Shown here: piece by piece, positions 1 through 7,870 of the stretch | Position numbering within the stretch: the first letter of the stretch is position 1 | Layout of the letters: each line of letters begins with the position of its first letter | Assembly: GCA_964451955.1 (NCBI GenBank) | Contig: CAYVKG010000109.1 | Location: 1-14,167, forward strand | Length of the DNA: 14,167 bases | Origin: JAPLNB01 sp964451955 | GTDB taxonomy: Bacteria; Planctomycetota; Phycisphaerae; Tepidisphaerales; Tepidisphaeraceae | Direction of reading: 5' to 3' | Notes under the pieces: model-generated | Database searches by the model: none | Told to the model about the DNA's origin: nothing | The model's input: only the letters and a program-made list of their open reading frames with translations | Translations under genes and position numbers: made by a program

Positions 1-20
1 CCCCCCCCCCCCGCCCCCCC
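1..20. repeat. C-rich homopolymer tract at window edge
   Basis: The first 20 bases are all C except one G at position 13. The tract would encode a Gly run at the C-terminal end of ScpB. Its C-richness on the plus strand is opposite to the strong G-richness of the rest of the window. It may be a genuine Gly-coding tract or a low-quality contig end; the sequence alone does not decide. Confidence 0.6.
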
Positions 21-726
21 GGGCCCAGGCTTGAGGTTTGGTGAGTTGGTCGGCTTGGGGGAGGTCTTTGAGGGAGTTAAGGCCGAAGAGTTCGAGGAAG
101 CGTTTGGTGGTGCCGTAGAGGATGGGACGGCCGGGTTCTTCGGCGCGGCCGGCGATTTTGACGAGGTGTTTTTCCATGAGAGAGCGGACGGTTTCGCCGC
201 ATTGGACGCCGCGTATGGATTCGATTTCAGCGCGGAGGATGGGTTGTTTGTAGGCGATGATGGCGAGAGTTTCGAGGGCGGCTTTGGAGAGCTTAGTGTC
301 GGCTTCGCGGAGGTGGAGTTTTTTGAGGTACTCTCCGAATTCGGGGAGTGTGAGGAGCTGGTAGCCGCCGGCGACTTGTTCGATTCGGAAGGAACGGCGG
401 GAGGATTCGTACTGGGAATTGAGGGATTTGATGGCTTTTCGGATGGGTTTGGTGGAGGGGAGGTCCATGAGTTCGGCGAGTCGTCCTGCGGTGAGGGGGT
501 GGTGTGTGGAGAACAGGAGGGATTCGAGGATGCTGAGGTCGAGGTCGGAAGTGGAGGAGGAGTCGGCGGCATCGTCGGCGTCCTGCGGGGTATCCTCGAC
601 GGGGCCGTCCTGTTGCTCGGGAGGGGTGATGCGGTTTTCGGTTTCGGGGGCGGGGGTTGATTCGGATGTTTCGTTCACTTCATCAGTCATTTCGTCATCT
701 TCCGGGATATAGCGGACCAATCGCAT
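1..726 (-). CDS. scpB: Segregation and condensation protein B (partial, C-terminus beyond window edge)
   Basis: ScpB partners ScpA and SMC in the condensin-like complex that compacts and segregates the chromosome in the cytoplasm. The 242 visible codons show an acidic, low-complexity N-terminal extension (about residues 9-60), then the two winged-helix domains of ScpB (about 63-130 and 140-215). Hallmarks are LETLAIIAYKQPI at 151-163, the RAEIESIRGV segment at 165-174, and GRPILYGTTKRFLELFGL at 199-216 with NSLKDLP just after. The ATG at 726 follows a GGAGG Shine-Dalgarno (plus-strand cctcc at 733-737) with 6 nt spacing. The frame stays open to base 1 and ends in six Gly codons from a C-rich tract, so the true C-terminus is not seen. 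It lies 68 bp downstream of the GHL6 gene on the same strand. Family assignment is firm; the N-terminal extension is longer than in typical ScpB. Confidence 0.93.
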   Translation of the reverse strand, partial: MRLVRYIPEDDEMTDEVNETSESTPAPETENRITPPEQQDGPVEDTPQDADDAADSSSTSDLDLSILESLLFSTHHPLTAGRLAELMDLPSTKPIRKAIKSLNSQYESSRRSFRIEQVAGGYQLLTLPEFGEYLKKLHLREADTKLSKAALETLAIIAYKQPILRAEIESIRGVQCGETVRSLMEKHLVKIAGRAEEPGRPILYGTTKRFLELFGLNSLKDLPQADQLTKPQAWARGGGGGG

Positions 727-794
727 GAAGGGCCTCCGATCTTTGGGGGATTATCGGCCGTTTCGAGCGGATTGGTGCATAGTTCCTCAGTGGG

Positions 795-2786
795 TCAGTA
801 GTTGAACACGACGATTTGGTGGCCGCGGAGTTCGGGGACGAGGGTGGCGACGGTGTTGCGGGAGCGTTTGAGGGGTAGTGGTTTGGCGGCGAGGGGCGAT
901 TGTACGCTGCGGACACGTTGGGGCACGCGGAGAGTGATGGGGATATTGTGGAGGGTGGGGAGGTCCTCGATGACGGAGCATCGGCCGCGTTGGAGGGGTG
1001 GGCCGTAGAGGAGGTGGAGGACGTAGCGGGCGTGTTGGGGTTGGTGTAGGAGGGAGGCGCGGGCGGCGGAGGGGAGTGTGGCGCGGAGAGTGGGATGGCG
1101 GTGGAGGCGGGCAAGGGCGTTGAGGAAGAACTGGCGGTGGGCGCGGGCACCGTGGTCGTGGTAGATCTGGCCGAGGGGATGGGGGAGTAGGATGAGGCGA
1201 CCGAGCTGGAGTGCGCCGGGGTGTGGCGCATTGGAGAGGCGGTAGGGGGTATTCATGTGGGAGCAGTAGTGGGCATAGGAGCGGGAGAAGAAAGGTTCGC
1301 GGATGTGGGCGAGGGTATTGGCGGTTGTGGGGCGGAAACGAGGGGCTGGGGTGTAGTTGAGGAAGGGGGCGTCGTCGGGGAGGTTTTTGGCGAGTTGTTT
1401 GCCTGGGATGAGATAGTCGATGTCGAAGGCCGCTGGGCCGGAGTAGGTGGCGCCGATGGGAAGGATGGGGGAGTTGTCGGTAGGGGCGAGGGCGCTGAGG
1501 CCGAGGACGAGGAGGGAGCCGCCGGAGTTGAGGTATTGGGTGAGTTGGGAGGCGAGTGGTGGGGAGAGGAAGGGTGGTCCTGGGAGGATGATGGTTTGGT
1601 AGCGGTCAGGAGGGAGGGGTTTGTTGTGGATGAGTGTGGGCGAGAGGACCTCGAAGTCGAGTTGGGATTCGAGGAGCATGTTAGCGACGCCTTGGTCGTG
1701 GGGTTGGGAGCCTGAGAGGAGAAGGGCGAGATTGGAGAAGGGCTGGGCGTCGCGGGCGTACTGTTCGAAGCGTTTGACGTAGCGGTAGGCGGTGCCGATG
1801 TTGCGGTAGGTGGGTAGATCCATCTTACCGGAGGGGTGGAGCTGATCGCCGAAGGAGCAGGCGGCGCCGAAGGCGAGCATGGAGGCGGCTTCGAAGGTGA
1901 TGGCATCGGGGTGTTTGTAGCCGCCGAACTCGCCCCACTGAGTATGGAACTTTCCGGACATGGCGAGGAGGGGTTTGCCGTAATTGGAGTAGTAGCGGGA
2001 GCGGAGGGGGAATTTGTCGTAGCCGCCCCAGGTGGTGGGGAGGTCTTCGAGTTCGAAATGGGTTTGGAGGGCTTTGATTTCGTCGGGGGTGTCCATTTTT
2101 GCCAGGCCATTGAAGAAGATGGAGGCGTTGGGGTGATAGCGGAAGATGGTTTGGCGGCAGGCGGTCATGAAGTCGATGGTTTTCAGGAGGGAGTGGCGGT
2201 AGACGTCGGATTCGGAATTGGGGTTGAGTCCGGCCGACCGCATGGTGGTGAGGCAATTGGAGCAGTAGCAGAGTTGGAGGTTGCAGATGTCGTAGAAGAA
2301 GCCATCGACGGGGTATTTGCGGCAGATTTCGTCGGTTTGGGCGAGGATGAGGTCTTTGTAGGGGCCGGAGGGGCAGAGGAATTTCCATGAGACGGGGGGT
2401 TTGGGGGCGTTGGGTGGGGCGGCGAGGTCGTAGTTGAGGGTGAGGATGGAGCCGTCTTTGTTGCGGGCGGTCCAATCGGGGTGGGATTCGGCGTCGTTAG
2501 CGGACCAGCCGACGGTGAAGTAGATGGGGCAGCGGAGGTTAATGTCGTGGCAGGCTTTGATTTGGCGGCCGAGGAGGTCGGTGCGGAGGTTGGGGTGAGG
2601 GCGGCCGATTTTGGTGGGGTAGTAAGACCAGGAGTGGTGGCACTTGGCGAAGAGGGTGATGGAGTTTACATGCCCGAGCTTGAGGGCCTTTTGGAATTGG
2701 GCAGGGGAGAACCTGGAGGCGACATTGGGGATGTGCTCGGAGGTATGGAAGTCCAAGTGGACTTGTCGGAACGGGATGGAGACCAT
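795..2786 (-). CDS. GHL6-type glycoside hydrolase with beta-galactosidase trimerisation-like domain
   Basis: A 663-residue protein resembling the hypothetical glycosyl hydrolase 6 (GHL6) clan-GH-A-like family, often annotated in PVC bacteria as alpha-L-fucosidase or beta-galactosidase-trimerisation protein. A TIM-barrel N-terminal half (about 5-345) carries VHLDFHTSEHIP (9-20), FAKCHHSWSYYPTK (46-59), the strand-end acidic motif VDGFFYDI (160-167) followed by a CYCSNC cluster (173-178), and ELEDLPTTWGGYD (245-257). Residues about 350-435 look like the GATase-like trimerisation domain of GH42 enzymes, and the rest is beta-rich. The start at 2786 is chosen because homology-like sequence begins right there; the open frame extends to 3392 but that part overlaps the CinA-like gene and is low-complexity Ser/Pro. 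A weak GAGG precedes the ATG. No signal peptide is visible, so it is probably cytoplasmic, unlike its exported neighbours. Substrate is unknown. Confidence 0.84.
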   Translation of the reverse strand: MVSIPFRQVHLDFHTSEHIPNVASRFSPAQFQKALKLGHVNSITLFAKCHHSWSYYPTKIGRPHPNLRTDLLGRQIKACHDINLRCPIYFTVGWSANDAESHPDWTARNKDGSILTLNYDLAAPPNAPKPPVSWKFLCPSGPYKDLILAQTDEICRKYPVDGFFYDICNLQLCYCSNCLTTMRSAGLNPNSESDVYRHSLLKTIDFMTACRQTIFRYHPNASIFFNGLAKMDTPDEIKALQTHFELEDLPTTWGGYDKFPLRSRYYSNYGKPLLAMSGKFHTQWGEFGGYKHPDAITFEAASMLAFGAACSFGDQLHPSGKMDLPTYRNIGTAYRYVKRFEQYARDAQPFSNLALLLSGSQPHDQGVANMLLESQLDFEVLSPTLIHNKPLPPDRYQTIILPGPPFLSPPLASQLTQYLNSGGSLLVLGLSALAPTDNSPILPIGATYSGPAAFDIDYLIPGKQLAKNLPDDAPFLNYTPAPRFRPTTANTLAHIREPFFSRSYAHYCSHMNTPYRLSNAPHPGALQLGRLILLPHPLGQIYHDHGARAHRQFFLNALARLHRHPTLRATLPSAARASLLHQPQHARYVLHLLYGPPLQRGRCSVIEDLPTLHNIPITLRVPQRVRSVQSPLAAKPLPLKRSRNTVATLVPELRGHQIVVFNY

Positions 2787-2838
2787 GGCTGCCCTCACGA
2801 TAGAGGGGGGGGATGGTACCCGAAGGAGGGATGGCGGT

Positions 2839-4110
2839 CTACCGGAGGAGTTGGCGGAGATGGTCGAGGATGTTTGTGGTGACGGAGGCTCGGGCGAGGT
2901 CGCTGGAATCGCGGAGGGTGAGAGTGAGGGTTTGGAGGCGGTTGTTGGGGAGTTTGAAGACGATAGGGAGAGTGGCATCGGGCTGGAGTTGGCCGACGAC
3001 GATGGCGTGGGTGGAATCGGAGAGGAAGGCGGCCATGAGTTTGGCGTGGTCGAAGGGAGAGGCGTTGGCGGGCCATTTGTCGTCGGGGATGTGGAGGAGG
3101 AGGCGGAGTTTGTCGTCGGTGGGTGCGGCGTAGGCGCCGACGAGGACGGACTTGGCGGTATTGGAGGAGCCGAGGGAGGCGGAGAGGGCGCCTGCGGTGC
3201 CGGACTCGGCGAGGGAGAGAGTGGCGTGGCGTTTTTGGAGGAGTTGTGAGACGTGTTCTTCGAGGGAGGTTTGGTCGGTGGCGTAGATGTTGTTGCCGAG
3301 GGTTTTGAGGATGTTTTGTTTGAGGGTTTGGAGTCGGTGGCGGTCGTCGGGGGAATCGTTGGGGAGGACGAAGGTATAATCGACGCGGCCACCCTCGAAT
3401 TGGGAGAACTGGGTGGCGTCGGGGGGGAGTTTCACTTTATCGGAGAGGGTTTGGCTGATTTGGGATTGGCCGAGTCCGACGAAGCGTATGGTGAGGGATG
3501 CCCCGGGGGGGCGGGCGCCGAAGCGTTTAATGAGGTAGGGGAGGAGGTGATCGCGGACCATGGGTTGGAGTTCGCGTGGGGGCCCGGGGAGGCAGACGAT
3601 GACGGTGCCGTTGGGCATTTCGAAGACGAGTCCGACGGCGGTGCCGGTGGTGTTTTTGAGGTAGGAGCCGCGGGAGGGGGTTAGGGCTTGTCGGCGGAGG
3701 TTGGGGCGGAGTTGGTCACGAGGGGTATTGAATCGGCGTTCGAAGTCTGTGATGACGTCGGGGTTTTCGTGGAGTGGGATGCCGGTGAAGGTGGTGAGTG
3801 TTTGGCGGGTGATGTCGTTGTCGGTGGGTCCGAGGCCGCCGGTGGTGATGATGAGTTTGGTTTTTGAGGAGGCGTATTGTAGGGCGGAGGTGATGGCGTT
3901 GGGGTTGTCATCGACGATGATGGAGGAGGAGCAGTGGAGGCCGAGGGGGTGGAGGGTTCGGGTGAGGAAGAGGGTATGTCCGTCGGGGTAGGCGCCTTCG
4001 AGGAGTTCGCCGCCGGTGATGAGGAGGGAGTATTCGACGTGGGGCTGGGAGGCGGGCGCGGCGGCCAGAGAGATCAAGGCGAGGAGGATAGTGAGGAGTT
4101 GGAGGTGCAT
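2839..4110 (-). CDS. CinA-like protein with N-terminal signal peptide and degenerate C-terminal domain
   Basis: The 423-residue protein has the CinA architecture: a MoaB/Mog-like (MoCF) domain (about 26-195), a linker domain, and a CinA C-terminal/PncC-like domain (about 283-423). Recognisable motifs are GGELLEGAYPDGH (33-45), TTGGLGPTDND (89-99) and CLPGPPREL (173-181). In CinA proteins the first domain is linked to ADP-ribose hydrolysis and the last to NMN deamidation. Two features are odd. Residues 1-22 form a hydrophobic, signal-peptide-like segment ending Ala-Ala-Pro-Ala-Ser-Gln, whereas CinA is normally cytoplasmic. The C-terminal domain has AESGTAG (301-307) in place of the usual ESCTGG, lacks the Tyr-Ser-Asn of the next conserved stretch, and lacks the TG(I/V)AGP motif, so deamidase activity is doubtful. 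No Shine-Dalgarno is obvious before 4110; the gene starts 29 bp after the DUF1080 stop, so translational coupling is possible. The stop lies 52 bp before the GHL6 gene. Confidence 0.84.
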   Translation of the reverse strand: MHLQLLTILLALISLAAAPASQPHVEYSLLITGGELLEGAYPDGHTLFLTRTLHPLGLHCSSSIIVDDNPNAITSALQYASSKTKLIITTGGLGPTDNDITRQTLTTFTGIPLHENPDVITDFERRFNTPRDQLRPNLRRQALTPSRGSYLKNTTGTAVGLVFEMPNGTVIVCLPGPPRELQPMVRDHLLPYLIKRFGARPPGASLTIRFVGLGQSQISQTLSDKVKLPPDATQFSQFEGGRVDYTFVLPNDSPDDRHRLQTLKQNILKTLGNNIYATDQTSLEEHVSQLLQKRHATLSLAESGTAGALSASLGSSNTAKSVLVGAYAAPTDDKLRLLLHIPDDKWPANASPFDHAKLMAAFLSDSTHAIVVGQLQPDATLPIVFKLPNNRLQTLTLTLRDSSDLARASVTTNILDHLRQLLR

Positions 4111-4139
4111 GGGATGTTTGTGGAGAGTTGGTCGGAGGG

Positions 4140-5096
4140 TTAGTTACCGTTGGTGATGGGGAGGACCCAGATATTGCGGTATTGGACGGGGTTGCCGTGG
4201 TCCTGGTAATGGAGGGGACCTGGTTTGGCGTTGTTGTTGAGTTGGGCGTTATCGTGGATTTTGATGCCATTGTGGAAGACGGTGACGCGGGGTTTTCCGG
4301 AGGGCGTGCCGTCTTTGGTTTGGATGCGGTACTCGATATCGTAGGTTTGCCACTGGAGAGGAGGTAGTGAGGCGAGGGAGAATTGGTCGAAGGCGTCGGG
4401 GTCTTTGTAGCGGTAGAGTCCGCCGCAGCCGCCGCCGGTGTAGGTGGTCATGCCGAAGGAGTCGAGGACCTGGATTTCGTCGCCGTTGGGGAGGTAGCAG
4501 CCGGAGTTAGCGCGGCCCTGTCCGTCGGCGGCGGGGATGAGTGGGAGGAGGAATTCGACGTGGATTTTGAGGCTGGTGGAGAATTGGCGTTTGGAGTTCA
4601 TGCCGCCTTTGGGGATCTGGATGGCGGCGTTATCGGTGAGTATCCAGTCTTGTTTGGAGCCGTCCTTGTTGTTTGGGCAGGTGAGTTCGTCGAAGTTTTT
4701 GCCGTCGAGGAGGACGATAGCGCCATCGGGGGGTTTGGCGCCGAGGGTCGGTGATTGGCGGGAGGCGCGATTGAGTTGGATGGTGTTGTTGTCCGGGGTG
4801 GTGATCTTGATGGCGGCGTTGGCGAAGGAGGCGGACCAGCCGGAGTTGGGCGTGAAGAGGAGGGAGTCGCCGTCGAGTTTTGCGGGGAGTTCGACCTTGG
4901 CGACTTTGCCGTCGGGGAGGTATTGGCGGAGGAGGAGTTTGTAGGAGTTGTTGGCGAGAGCGACGAGGCGGGCTTCGGTCTTGTTTTGGCCGGTGTTTTC
5001 GTAGAGGCCTTGGGTGGTTTGCTGTGGTGGCGGGGCGGCGAGGGCGAGGGTGACGAGGGTGAGGGGCGTGACGAGTGAGAGAACAAGGCGGAACAT
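4140..5096 (-). CDS. Exported DUF1080 / 3-keto-disaccharide hydrolase family protein
   Basis: A 318-residue protein with a signal peptide (1 to about 21: a hydrophobic core ending TLALAAP). A short beta-rich region (about 30-115) is followed by the DUF1080 domain, Pfam 3keto-disac_hyd, at about 122-313. The domain has a concanavalin-like fold; typical features are DGAIVLLDGKNFDEL (124-138), GRANSGCYLPNGDEIQVLDS (194-213) and the C-terminal QYRNIWVLPI (305-314). Characterised relatives cleave glycosides whose glucose unit has been oxidised at C3. The ATG at 5096 has a GGAGGT site at 5101-5106. It sits between the beta-helix gene (71 bp upstream) and the CinA-like gene (29 bp downstream), consistent with an operon for extracellular or periplasmic glycan turnover. 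The composition is rich in Pro, Thr, Asn, Gln and His (97 of 318 residues by hand count). Family is confident; the exact substrate is unknown. Confidence 0.88.
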   Translation of the reverse strand: MFRLVLSLVTPLTLVTLALAAPPPQQTTQGLYENTGQNKTEARLVALANNSYKLLLRQYLPDGKVAKVELPAKLDGDSLLFTPNSGWSASFANAAIKITTPDNNTIQLNRASRQSPTLGAKPPDGAIVLLDGKNFDELTCPNNKDGSKQDWILTDNAAIQIPKGGMNSKRQFSTSLKIHVEFLLPLIPAADGQGRANSGCYLPNGDEIQVLDSFGMTTYTGGGCGGLYRYKDPDAFDQFSLASLPPLQWQTYDIEYRIQTKDGTPSGKPRVTVFHNGIKIHDNAQLNNNAKPGPLHYQDHGNPVQYRNIWVLPITNGN

Positions 5097-5125
5097 GAGG
5101 ACCTCCGAGAGTCAGAAGGCATGTA

Positions 5126-5146
5126 ACCGGGGGCGGCGCCCCCGGT
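5126..5146. repeat. Perfect GC-rich hairpin between two co-oriented genes
   Basis: Arms ACCGGGGGC (5126-5134) and GCCCCCGGT (5138-5146) pair perfectly over 9 bp around a 3-base loop. It lies in the 71-bp gap after the beta-helix gene and before the DUF1080 gene. There is no T-run on either side, so it does not look like an intrinsic terminator. An mRNA-stabilising 3' hairpin or a copy of a dispersed palindromic repeat are possible readings. Confidence 0.75.
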
Positions 5147-5167
5147 CGGCACAACGGGACACAGAGA

Positions 5168-7870
5168 CTAATACCGTTTGATTGTGAGGTTGTCGATGTA
5201 GAAGACGGAATCTTGGGAGGCGACGCTGGAGAAACCGAGCCACTGGAGTTCGCGGAATTGTTTGCCGGAGAAGGGGAGGTTTTGGAAGGTTTGTTGATCG
5301 ACTTTGAGGGTGAAGGTTTGGTTGGGTTGGTGGCCGAGGGGGGCTTCGATTTGGATGTGGACCCATTGGGCGATGGGGATGGCGAGGAGGAATTTTCCGG
5401 CGACGTGGACTTGGCCTTGTGGGCCGAAGGAGATGGAGGGGCCGACGTTTTGGGGGTAATCGGAATCGTCGCGCCATTCGGTGAAGAAGTGGGAGTTGGG
5501 GTTGAGGCGGAGGTGGAAGGTTTGGCGGACGCGGCCGTTGCGGATGTTGGGGCGGTAGAAGAGGTGGGGTTGCCAGGCGGGTTTGCAGTCTTTGGTGTCG
5601 GTGAATTTGAGGCTGTGTTTGCCGGGGGGGGCGGCTTGTTCGTCGGAGACGCGGATGGAGGCGCCGTTGAACTCGCCATCGACGGTGGCGAGTTTGGGCA
5701 TTTGGCCGAGGGGCGTGGATTCGAAATTGTCGTCGATTTGGAGGGTCGGGGGAGGTGGGGGTGGCGGGGGGAGGCTGGTTTTTGGGAACTTGAGGTTTTT
5801 GGCTTCGTTGACCCAGTCGGGGTCGCCATAGAGACCGACGCTGGAGAGGTCGATGGGTTTGAAGCCGAGTTTGAGGGCTGGGGAGGTGGGTTTGAGGGTG
5901 AAGTCGTAGTTGTCGGGGTCGAGGAACTGGGGGTCTGCGAGGAGGGAGTTGGCGTCGAGGCCGAGGGTTTGCCAGGCGGCGAAGTCCCACTTGAAGAAGG
6001 GGAGTTTGTCTTTGAGTTGGGTATGCCAGAAGACGTTTTCGTCCCATGTTCCGAGGGATTCTTTTTTTGCGAGGCGTTCTTTGAAGATGTTTGAGGCGTG
6101 GGGGATGAAGAGTTCGCCTTGGGTCATATAGATGATGTTTCGTCGGAAGGTGGTGGGGCGTTTTTCGGTGTAGGGCCAGAGTTGGTAGTTGCCGCAGTGG
6201 GCGAAGATGTTGTTTTGGATGATGTGTTGGTGTCCGCCGTTGTTGTACATGAGTCCGCCGCTGAGGGTGTTGTAGACGACGTTGTTTTCGACGGTGTAGG
6301 AGCCGCAGGTTGCGTCGAGGTAGATACCCCAGCCGAAGGGGGGATTGGCGTAGGGCCAGATGTCGTGGAAGAGGTTATTGCGGATGGCGCTGCCTGGTGA
6401 GACGCCGAGGCAGTAGATGGCGCCGGCATCGGAGAGGACGCCTTTGACGATGTGGTGGACGTGGTTGAAGGCGATGGTGTTGTGGTGGGTGCGGTTTGGG
6501 GAGTCGTCCCAGTTCCAGCCGACGGAGATGCCGGAGTAGAGGGTGTCGTGGATATTGTTGTGAGTGATGGCGTTGTGGCTGGACTGGGCGACCCAGATGC
6601 CGATGCCCGCGGGGTAGACGTGTCCGGCGTCGTAGATGTGGTTGTTGTCGATGGAGTTGTTGGAGGATTCGGCCTGGTCGTTTTTTGCGGGGTTGGTTTC
6701 GCCGACGCGGATGCCGCCTGCGCCGAGGTCGAAGAGGCGGTTTTGGCGGATGGTGCAGTCTTTGCAGCCGCGGCGTAGCCAGATGCCGTAGATGCCGATG
6801 TGGGCGACCTGGCATTTTTCGATGGTGCAGTTGCGAGCGCCGTCGGCGGAGATGGCGGCGGGGACTTGGACGGCGGCCTGTGTGCTGGAGTTGCCATTGG
6901 GGTGGAGGTCCCAGTCGGCGAAGTGGAAGGCGAGGCCGCGGAGGGTGATGTTGTTAACGAATTGGTTTTGGTCGGGATTGCCGGCGAGTTTGACGAGTTC
7001 TTTGAGGAAAGGGGCGACGATAGTGGTTTGGCTGAGTTGTTCGCCCGGGAGGGGGTAGTAGGTGAGGAGACCGGATTTTCGGTCGAGGAACCATTCGCCG
7101 GGCTGGTCGAGGAATTCGGGTGCGTTTTCGACGAAGTAGCGTTGATGTTCTTCCCAGTAGCCGATGGACCACCATTCTCTGAGAGGAGCGGCGAACTGGA
7201 CGGTATGGGATTGGGTGTCGATGGATTTGAGTGGGTGGATGGAGTTTTCCCAGGAGTGCATGAGGAAGAGGTTGACGTCGTGGAGGTTGGGGTAGGGTTG
7301 GAGGTCGCCTGGGGCGAACTTGAAGCGGTCGCGGGCGACGGCGCGTTTGGAGGTTTGGTCCGGGGGGCCTGGGATGAGTTGTGCGATGCGGAAGTAGCCG
7401 GAGTTGGGTGATCGGGCGCGTTGACGGCGGGCGTCGTTGGCGAAGAGCTGGCGGAAGTACCATTTGCCGTCGCGGACGTCGGGGAGGGTGACTGTCCAGA
7501 GGGGGCCTGACTGGGCGAAGCCGGTGATCCGGCGTGCGCCGGAGAGGACGGGTTTTTCGTTTTGGAAGGCTTGGTAGGTGGAGTTGGAGTCGACGGGTTC
7601 GAGGAGGAGGGGTTGGGGGAGTTCGTAGGTGCCGGCGCGGAGGAGGATGGTAGCGGGTTCGTTGTTGCCGGTGGAGCGGAGTTTGCGGATGGCATTGCGG
7701 GCGGCGAGAGGGGATTTGAGGGGGCCGTCGGTGGAGGCGGGGTTGGGGGCGGGCAGGGAGCCGGACCAGGCGTCGTTGCCATTGGGGGCGACGTAGAGTG
7801 TGGGTGGTGCGGCGTGGGTGATGGCGAAAGTGAAGAGAAGGAGTGAGAGTGCGGAGAAGGGTTGTTTCAT
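5168..7870 (-). CDS. Exported right-handed parallel beta-helix protein, GH141-like, with C-terminal lectin-like domain
   Basis: A 900-residue protein with a signal peptide (about 1-21). The mature start LYVAPNGNDAWSG, with a following GPLKSPLAARNAIRKL, is the usual entry to GH141-type beta-helix enzymes, as is the GEWFLDRKSGLLTYYPLPGE block before the helix. The C-terminal part of the helix region has many N-rich coils such as NNSIDNNHIYDAG and HNTIAFNHVHHI. Known GH141 members include an alpha-L-fucosidase and a xylanase; substrate cannot be predicted here. Eight prolines (701-708) form a linker to a C-terminal domain (about 712-900) resembling LamG/concanavalin-like carbohydrate-binding modules. 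The start at 7870 is supported by the signal peptide, but no Shine-Dalgarno is visible; TATTATT sits immediately upstream. It is the first gene of the likely five-gene minus-strand unit. Confidence 0.85.
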   Translation of the reverse strand: MKQPFSALSLLLFTFAITHAAPPTLYVAPNGNDAWSGSLPAPNPASTDGPLKSPLAARNAIRKLRSTGNNEPATILLRAGTYELPQPLLLEPVDSNSTYQAFQNEKPVLSGARRITGFAQSGPLWTVTLPDVRDGKWYFRQLFANDARRQRARSPNSGYFRIAQLIPGPPDQTSKRAVARDRFKFAPGDLQPYPNLHDVNLFLMHSWENSIHPLKSIDTQSHTVQFAAPLREWWSIGYWEEHQRYFVENAPEFLDQPGEWFLDRKSGLLTYYPLPGEQLSQTTIVAPFLKELVKLAGNPDQNQFVNNITLRGLAFHFADWDLHPNGNSSTQAAVQVPAAISADGARNCTIEKCQVAHIGIYGIWLRRGCKDCTIRQNRLFDLGAGGIRVGETNPAKNDQAESSNNSIDNNHIYDAGHVYPAGIGIWVAQSSHNAITHNNIHDTLYSGISVGWNWDDSPNRTHHNTIAFNHVHHIVKGVLSDAGAIYCLGVSPGSAIRNNLFHDIWPYANPPFGWGIYLDATCGSYTVENNVVYNTLSGGLMYNNGGHQHIIQNNIFAHCGNYQLWPYTEKRPTTFRRNIIYMTQGELFIPHASNIFKERLAKKESLGTWDENVFWHTQLKDKLPFFKWDFAAWQTLGLDANSLLADPQFLDPDNYDFTLKPTSPALKLGFKPIDLSSVGLYGDPDWVNEAKNLKFPKTSLPPPPPPPPTLQIDDNFESTPLGQMPKLATVDGEFNGASIRVSDEQAAPPGKHSLKFTDTKDCKPAWQPHLFYRPNIRNGRVRQTFHLRLNPNSHFFTEWRDDSDYPQNVGPSISFGPQGQVHVAGKFLLAIPIAQWVHIQIEAPLGHQPNQTFTLKVDQQTFQNLPFSGKQFRELQWLGFSSVASQDSVFYIDNLTIKRY
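5743..5771 (+). other. G-quadruplex-type motif over the polyproline linker
   Basis: Four G runs (5743-5745, 5748-5752, 5757-5761, 5766-5771) are separated by loops of 2 to 4 bases on the plus strand, which is the template strand of the beta-helix gene. The motif is created by the CCN codons of the eight-proline linker. Folding in vivo is not shown. Confidence 0.5.

Noticed and set aside
31..660. Long plus-strand open frame rich in Gly, Glu, Phe
   Set aside because: It is the antisense shadow of scpB. The minus strand gives clear ScpB motifs and a good ribosome binding site, and strand skew removes stops from the antisense frames.
2787..3392. In-frame upstream extension of the GHL6 gene
   Set aside because: It overlaps the CinA-like gene, is Ser/Pro low-complexity, and conserved sequence starts right at the ATG at 2786.
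5101..5167. Intrinsic terminator reading of the 5126-5146 hairpin
   Set aside because: The stem is strong but no T-tract follows it in either direction, so it is listed only as a hairpin.
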